Under the pieces are notes generated by a model that had not been told where the DNA came from, ran no database searches, and worked only from the letters and a program-made list of their open reading frames with translations. Shown in pieces: positions 48,201 through 48,271 of a stretch of DNA of 48,271 nucleotides. Position numbers and translations under genes: made by a program. Source of the DNA: Phascolarctobacterium_A sp034086985 (GTDB lineage: Bacteria > Bacillota > Negativicutes > Acidaminococcales > Acidaminococcaceae); assembly GCA_034086985.1 (NCBI GenBank), contig JAXDZG010000015.1, positions 1 through 48,271 of the forward strand, in the 5' to 3' direction. The first letter of the stretch is position 1; each line of letters starts with the position of its first letter.

Positions 48201-48271
48201 CTGAAGCTGGAAATACTTTAAGCTTAGCAAGGATAACCAATAAGCTGCAAAATGTAAGCGTAAAAGCTGAG
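30254..48271 (+). CDS. Giant filamentous haemagglutinin/LktA-like adhesin, 3' end outside window
   Basis: The frame is open from ATG 30254 to the last base: 6006 codons with no stop seen at any point I translated. It begins with an extended signal peptide of about 54 residues (MSTTRKAFRYGLKKQELNRQ onward, hydrophobic stretch near 31-46, predicted cut after GGREALA). The first region has the TPS haemagglutination-like pattern, with GGNLYFLSRKGMVVGAGG. The body is Gly-, Asn-, Ala-, Ser- and Thr-rich beta-helix sequence, as in Fusobacterium LktA and related adhesins (for example SIIDALPNDT and RIARWKSLG near 43850-43915). It is secreted to the surface, likely by a two-partner-type outer membrane protein not seen here. 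The family name is from recognition, not alignment. Confidence 0.88.
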   Translation, partial: MSTTRKAFRYGLKKQELNRQSKNQGLATSMKLLRSVLAVGFAMTPFIGGREALAGNGIVRADGITLPAGLDNAYLQNSGDKTANIYAEQASGTTGLNRFKYFDVGAGQIANLYFQTGAKGATLNTLVNTVENQINISGTVNAVRNNKIGGNLYFLSRKGMVVGAGGVINAGSLTVIGAKDKFSGDDAAQKAAEAIVANNWDMDNDAKIEINGQINTMTGIDLRAAHIALKKASSGNTSPLLRTGAVFSSTVNTEGLYPVLADQKLTVVKGDNGAISFKDSSGNAADVNGATGDGGVKLTAEATQQNSCFSLFNIGSSDSPVFCNDTVEAKVDIGSGSGIQAAGDVKITATATRQNDNNPIEFWDLFTSTNAEINLYGNVSGQNVTMSAKATSSFTGSNNQSLFYVVDNRATQIINKSTGETVQIDINNSLTDAIMNTLLAHGFLGQKTQVMNNIVEQLYMPFSFVNAKASVNQGVDSVIKSTGDLNVNAESSASNKLAVAIQPKVVTGSSVVTMPVGGGFVYTETNSDATVNLLGKDEADGNLIAGAKSTNTSISSMVLKKARSIDDGSGNTGPSGNDYYALALAINVQDNNATVNLGADNLADKGSTSATRIKAGGGLNVNATTIDTVASTAVVGTSSDSILNTAINIVDSDGKAEINSYVPLQGAAVSFGATELLNGLTVTTDGSSGVELTGLDALISSATVKKGVQDTIGPFLEQIRKLKDNAAGSKVDLKTDGKKDASGSQTKKPSWNEYFSVGASLMVANVDNIAKINIAPGASITSTRGDVKLASKVTIGDSLLVTKNLLTNEKKSSQIGVSAAIAIEDMHNTAEVNVESSEEQKTSLLAAGSVRATAESDQSYNRLDKMVANLEKGWASAQDYWSKQGTEAIQEILPELQIAVADLLTITAKDSATDLSKSKQHTLKAKAVVDLLANVLGVDELKSAVEAFCNAANYTNMYVSSSTDKMDTPMAGDSTAMATGTVGIQNLDNNATVKIGSNAIITAGNEKLVQLSANSVEQSFLMAGKWAFLPDIYTTDAGAYGIGGTVGVQNASSNSLVQVMDGVQINAGAIDLATKNDVLNMSLVMGGARTSALGIAGMLSYQGGDATAQTLVDDDASLTALQKQVLLTTTNSDGSTSSEEYEALKLTADNDTIIIGVAGDLSSSRASAVGVSTSVVDYNVKSLAVMENQQTTDTEGRGLIRASDIFVDAHTGGVINSLSVAGSQNNTSNTNKQSGGASASTSGGKGANGVENIQAKASTNNNDNNNNANTTEETNNTIVQITAGEVGNNESGNEKATEGNSGNNAGNKKPEKAQKNPVVDLKAAGSVSVNYIVDETRAGIDNIDIEIIRPTSGSDVTTNLQITAEDDSYIGAYSGAGALTKQGVDYQNNSKFSSLINGAVAFNEINKTTSATLKNSTINNVDNVLNQSENSGAQVALGLALGVDLAQRMDNFSVNLGASGSFNFVDSTVKSLMDNASITGSSCGSLNVNNTAYDKDVQVAGGASAEYAGSAALGASVAVNEATNNILAQLQNTTIGSQAVSADSINNLAVSNLVQVGGAISVGVTTGSGRTYAVGDVAVATNVLENQVQAEASGVNIYASAFANEARDGKLKADEKANKYVAEINSAPNTAIQVDVAYYQDGAGLSVVRNLNGEYVYEATGEKVPAGTTVTQVEGTGTGKYYVLDENNTKQYIVLNEEGQFVYEGTTTIVDINAPVSQNIIDLDVDAALTNANGSSGVDFAVNKNADGSVNEEQRYTSQNITVNDSGNVIVGSAIGVAVKTGGSSSSAGVAAATSVNYVTNSFNASVTGGTLNMSGSDGVSVKAESNTVMVAVAAGAAATVGSSGLVTVDVAGSGVANTINNETVAKVENSTITAPKLAVDATTNSTLVGVAGQLSTAITENYGGVAGLTWAQNDYDNITGAYVRGITLQGYNSANTGLYVNAYNNSDMYTVSAGVGVAVADGAAVGAYAANYGTNSTEAVVGKYTDGSTEKKNALNNVAKITVQAKDDSDLATVAGSLGVAVSKNPAGTVGGAVANTQIGSGEAKQRVWAALNDAEISMVAGADLSVQALNDANVASFALGGGVAVNPSLVGVSVEGSVSIVDVHTDSLASMNNTNVFGSNNEVELLAQSDGDIVSSADAVDVAFGGVSGVASGAAVSVLNSDADTKAEVKNTAGNSTWNVKNALVQSQAHNDIFNLAMGIGVGTSETIGVGVEGNVAVNNISNDATVDVEGMSITASESLGILAQSQEHLQNYGGAVSVGAAGTAGVGVGATVVVNTISGSTLADVNNSNLAAAGGGNGITVKDYTVAEDGSVSTTEKQVKGIVVNADSKHELDNVTVSSSIGGAGVAAVGVGVTADVNEISGETKAAISNSDINKGQNSVGDVHVLAHDAADISADVVNIDIGGSGVASVAALGTAGTNIISRDTSAVIDGDTSTSGANQKVLNANSAKVYALGERKLRESVTGVGIAASAEGAATAAANVSVIELSDDTLAKVQDVAGSVHSLQVDAERVANVHSYNNVITLTGAIGTINAGCGVTVFDDKSGTQAQLINGDFTRRGNKDSSSKITVLANNKTKVETELSVPQLGISLGGVVGVAVEVVNMESGVGVTVDDVSLGDANNAYTSFNALANNKLTNKFTNANTSASSLGGAMVGVGDVNINSQTFTSLDNVTAYADTITVGAYEDRSAHSTLVAANVAGSVTIGVNLMYINIGDELENSYTYYRGDDAKTGVGQTGTDSTASVQAMVNSGLTSNKAVLTSLEENSGAELTYTGTEQMNTGASAQEKVGLATSVTGNSKLQATNALAIDAAATNDVYSTLEQVQVSIGEVAVASNRVSVVEHQSLLVENAALSGNTVAINSENASSLGGSIGTVPISVISYTDTTGYIKHSGNNTVTVLGSQLEANKSMTEGSTEIPLGISASNSTTIDNLGHNVTVTGAGGGRMILEGEDASTAAVNLGNTTTNSSLKAAKIVVQAQNNPHVKNEATIVDTGVLVGSGNIITSKVSGGANLTITDKNAFNASEVDLLALSGSSTEDNKYTTEATAHNVSVTMGDITVNKVRTYNEMETGITLGAAKFLNGSAFSDVSLRARNLTDSYAYIHTTNVASGAGSGNNFAYTNANDQVHISVDGGTEGIVANNLSILAENTADVTARAVGTEAGTVIISPYTARVGHSSNSETDVTLNGNLEAKGALTVNAQRNDTVNLKADALTVTLDGGGDAHVDSSITSSTGINVNGDNEKAVLKSGNDMLLQANNSITMNRDEDFFDMLWGQGYGATAIDTAGINNTVVSTAKVLLKNADLVSTNGGISLSGYTNEDLLVNGYVFSVGLVGGSITNVNNTITNTEAVELENSSIKTKSPGKAITLSAADDLKLFTYALTETPAGAIGGSNADLTDRITRTNTIALKNSGNSLYSTQDVNLYAGKKLDGSVATFDLDAEAKNYNGNIIPVVLMPTVENIVNQNNSVTIAANSSSNSVRHTNIYADAGQELTRVLAARDTGYGGTSNGGYVTEASGDEKYEKISNNKVDINGSVTAGSGNVIYIKIGESGDIAVFDADDRDALTGVTALDEAGLRDKITIEADPITGITEDTITLGRANYTLFLLNRYNEVMKLMDEYAKDGSTLDSDSSNAAANAAYLGYKAEAERLREEMLANGGIYLDSDGKYHLVNAQYVDYVEIPSLTASGGNINIQADTLTSSSKSGSMLANGSADIDIINNTNLLLKLNEITVESDGGKLVYNGQVLKPNEYTTEALNEQIKKLNETGTSANFASIEAKAGDGSDINIEGNYSGLPLNYTYQNTKTTATGTVTETVTGHYTPMADIWVQKNINNLAGSVSITSDHNNIRIAGSTAADAVAISGKTVALSAGGSITQSYTDGIVSVGGSVESIYGSEFSNMQKNGWGQTNIDIKETGPQHGEMATGSYIAGGSIYINASDINVNGVIQSGYGDYYLDMTYVTNGEGKAVDAKIAEINKGYTQGTVISDEAVKGNDAYKVVDGGAYWDRYDGCYEYKLNAYYNPYTNKIIVEDVNASGGKIYLTGRIVSTGAGKIICLDGTSNIDIQNATSHVLQVGNLLTHDVEGVISITDTAGYTVKKNGVDTPVTVVSTIKKNSTDVKYLTANGEYITPDSGTAVVPVSNGRLAEYDYAYNPKSGLRYTWTEGEQSTEYRRYKKDVMYGGWGLWSRSEEQQLLASWSVEENFLNSGSYSGETRLPNIDSAVIEDKGDTSKTHMDYSSESLDNFAYTVESDEVYHSGAFGCHEHHVITWTESRGTLKTYHASVKADQTIDIKFIGYDASLTATSDSDTAKVAQINIDSSYGVDIDGSIGNTQVYKNDSTGAVTERGIIKINSMFGAIEQNSGSLYGAGIELLAAQGIKDINIVAGDNVALTLLNIGAHNVFDASITLDNAVGAKGNLALVTADSGSTGGNTWKTLTITNNGTQGDIWKTSDNAVAAGRINLTTVNGSIYGSGGIDTGFAVNVGQTPADGDSLSASLNASAYGNINIKQSDGDLRLGRVYSKTGNVTLEATNGSIIDALPNDTSNKGTAEERIARWKSLGMIGGEGSNETLLAIKNRLIQAANAKNNGSDILSAYEQYDVNALLYTVSESIVNPDGSNLTKTSSKDPNVIGHNITLVAGKSVGYDSGTAQDITLTGILKKDTNGNYVNVNAVTQLQTLANADITNVSVKTDARGNAVASVQDKQAVGVQQITSLANPENGKLTVSAGGKDDKGYILLAGREEVGNDSFIGIDNKGQFNNLYVNTISSTKGEVNLTSLGGIYNNAVSGAVNIAGKSLYITAVDALGTASKMLTTDIFGTNKTTDGLSAVAGGNIYLNQTSDNNLILRNVSSSKTTFSTSTEGGSAGESSNKKEIYLGANKSILMGTNGTSEDYYLRADGLELTIEARGGSIGEAISSNIGVIYTDNDGVRIKNVDAADTASKVVLKAKDNVYVKGLTSSSMGVAAQGQLNLEVAPVTAGVTPANVGIVVDGNLHLLDALNSSSSASVYTTTDLTLDNNSKTISSSAVYLGSLGNVVVDGTNAINGTDSVNIHAGQNVKLQSGTLSSAAINLHSYNGTIEEASSFVLNAPVVNANAAGTILLDSKINQLQQVNVANTSGSITVGSGNTTSADLHIAITTPDAVVGGDLTVHNYDAGNDNNIVLADKLQATGTISIINEEANVTVGADGDISAKNISLQANNNDIVMSGGKLTAAEKVQLEGVNVTISGGAVKAAEAKLTAVAGVNMSGGSISADTATLVAGTNISMTGGSISADSASFTTGTNIAFSDGSITADTTVLTATGGAITESDGFKLDTALVKAKAAGAISLASQINQLANVLVANNSGDVIIYNGNITNKNLNIAILNEGTEGAKVNGSLSVHNYNNNNGLANKIVLNKQLNATGDISLINDEADITVSEGAALSAQNITLQADNNAVVVDGGSLTATSENSEAGVVTLDGNSVHLKSGTITAKTTNLTSDTTINENEDFVLVTPVLNTSANGITDLKSTANQLEQVNIEHAGGSVTISSTNRNSAHDLAINTAEAIQGNLHVINNADSSSNKNEIVVASSLQASGTITLTNQEAAINVANTGSINAKDVVLTAVGITVDGNIAATNDVSLNSDASMSINGSATATNATTLNAAAITVNGTVNTTNGMTTLTAASDNLTLQGSGDVSGQTVSVSNVQDFNHNGSTISGGSAVINAASNVNLQGGSIQATDTSLTAGTDIGLVSGSIISDTAELTATSGKITENNGYVVNAGVLNVAAGQGIAMSSEANKLKNVVIDNAGDSVTIVSSNDVAGDLNVSTAESKIVNGNINVTNVAAGSALNEIVVDKALQASGNITLVNNESDINVNANALVAAANIILQADGNAVNFNGGSSTTTATNGKLEASGSNIRITGSEIDAAIVETTATNDLVMSGGSITAIDVTITAGQDITQIGGVISATDATMTASQDITQIGGVITATNANLKATQNITQTAGSIVAANTTAEAGNTLSLARITNKLQNVSVKAE
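32822..33110 (+). other. Predicted helical insertion in the adhesin
   Basis: Rich in Leu, Lys, Glu and Ala, with helix-like spacing (DKMVANLEKGWASAQDYWSK, then residues such as LLANVLGVDELKSAVEAF). It breaks the surrounding beta-repeat pattern and probably forms a helical subdomain on the stalk. Confidence 0.5.
34022..34203 (+). other. Asn-rich low-complexity linker inside the adhesin
   Basis: About 60 residues of Asn, Glu, Gly, Thr and Lys with no beta-helix pattern (ASTNNNDNNNNANTTEETNN, then a Gly/Asn/Glu/Lys run ending in a charged KKPEKAQKN). It looks like a flexible hinge between two body regions. The AAT/AAC codon run is a trinucleotide repeat. Confidence 0.7.
41045..41230 (+). other. 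Second predicted helical insertion in the adhesin
   Basis: The segment with LFLLNRYNEVMKLMDEYAKD, then AAYLGYKAEAERLREEML, has heptad-like Leu/Ala spacing and charged faces, suggesting a coiled coil or helical hairpin inside the beta-helix. Confidence 0.55.
42122..43100 (+). other. Aromatic/charged, Cys-His-containing domain in the adhesin
   Basis: This segment is rich in Tyr, Trp, Glu and Lys and poor in the Gly/Asn/Ser repeats seen elsewhere. It includes YDGCYEYKLNAYYNPYTN, YGGWGLWSRSEEQQLLASW and a GCHEHH cluster at 43022-43039. It is probably a globular domain projecting from the stalk and could be the binding module. Confidence 0.45.
45841..46140 (+). repeat. Five 60-bp tandem units (20-residue beta-helix rungs)
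   Basis: Consecutive 60-bp units each encode 20 residues of the form N-(I/V)-x-M-S-G-G-x-(I/V)-x-A. Units at 45961 and 46021 share a long block reading GGCGGTAGCATTTCGGCAGA, indicating recent duplication. Confidence 0.8.
48001..48180 (+). repeat. Three 60-bp tandem units near the window end
   Basis: Units at 48001, 48061 and 48121. The first two are nearly identical over their second halves (CCAAGATATCACGCAAATAG); the third is diverged. They encode 20-residue rungs (DITQIGGVISATDATMTASQ). Confidence 0.85.

Larger units (their letters stand above)
45554..48271 (+). repeat. Large-scale repeats near the visible end of the adhesin
   Basis: A conserved anchor (N-K/Q-L-x-x-V, then a Gly-containing strand) recurs at 45554, 46232, 46760, 47558 and 48239. 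The intervals are 678, 528, 798 and 681 bases (226, 176, 266 and 227 residues). Each unit carries LQATG- or LQASG-like text and N-x-E/V strands. Confidence 0.75.

Overview
The window looks like chromosomal DNA of a diderm Firmicute (Negativicutes), plausibly an Acidaminococcaceae or Phascolarctobacterium-like gut anaerobe. It combines Firmicute-style gene order and ribosome sites (pcrA-ligA pair, strong AGGAGG sites) with an outer-membrane FadL-family porin and a giant secreted filamentous adhesin, which need an outer membrane. HydG points to an anaerobe with [FeFe] hydrogenase. The genus is my inference.

Layout. 1-1062 (minus) is an SPFH/virion-core-like protein whose C-terminus leaves the window. 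1268-2659 (minus) is a DUF234-type ATPase with three 15-bp operator-like repeats upstream. 2798-10600 is an AT-rich accessory stretch: two small cysteine-containing proteins, a Nudix hydrolase followed closely by a PLD-helicase-DUF3427 protein, a HicAB toxin-antitoxin pair, an orphan Flp-like pilin, an unknown exported protein and an exported histidine phosphatase. Three related copies of a terminator-plus-palindrome repeat punctuate this stretch, at 6739, 7680 and 10421.

10726-21561 is mostly housekeeping: hydG; on the minus strand an MBL-fold hydrolase and GNAT pair (ATGA overlap) and a PP-loop tRNA thiolase and DMT transporter pair (TTGA overlap); then pcrA, the GC-rich ligA, an exported CsgG/LpoB-like protein and a helical-repeat-like protein. 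21835-28265 carries a FadL-type outer membrane protein, then an operon of an EFR1-type flavodoxin/ferredoxin and three tandem paralogous GlcD-type FAD oxidases, which probably oxidise 2-hydroxyacids. A small XRE regulator and a minus-strand acyltransferase 3 follow.

30254-48271 is one uninterrupted reading frame of 6006 codons that runs off the end of the window. It is a filamentous-haemagglutinin/LktA-like adhesin with an extended signal peptide, a beta-helical body, helical insertions, an Asn-rich linker and, near the visible end, tandem 20-residue rungs inside larger repeats of about 176-266 residues. No secretion partner (TpsB) is visible. I found no rRNA, tRNA, CRISPR array or complete insertion sequence.

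The best candidates for something undescribed are the dispersed terminator-linked repeat, the 15-bp repeat array before the ATPase gene, the triplicated FAD oxidase operon and the giant adhesin.
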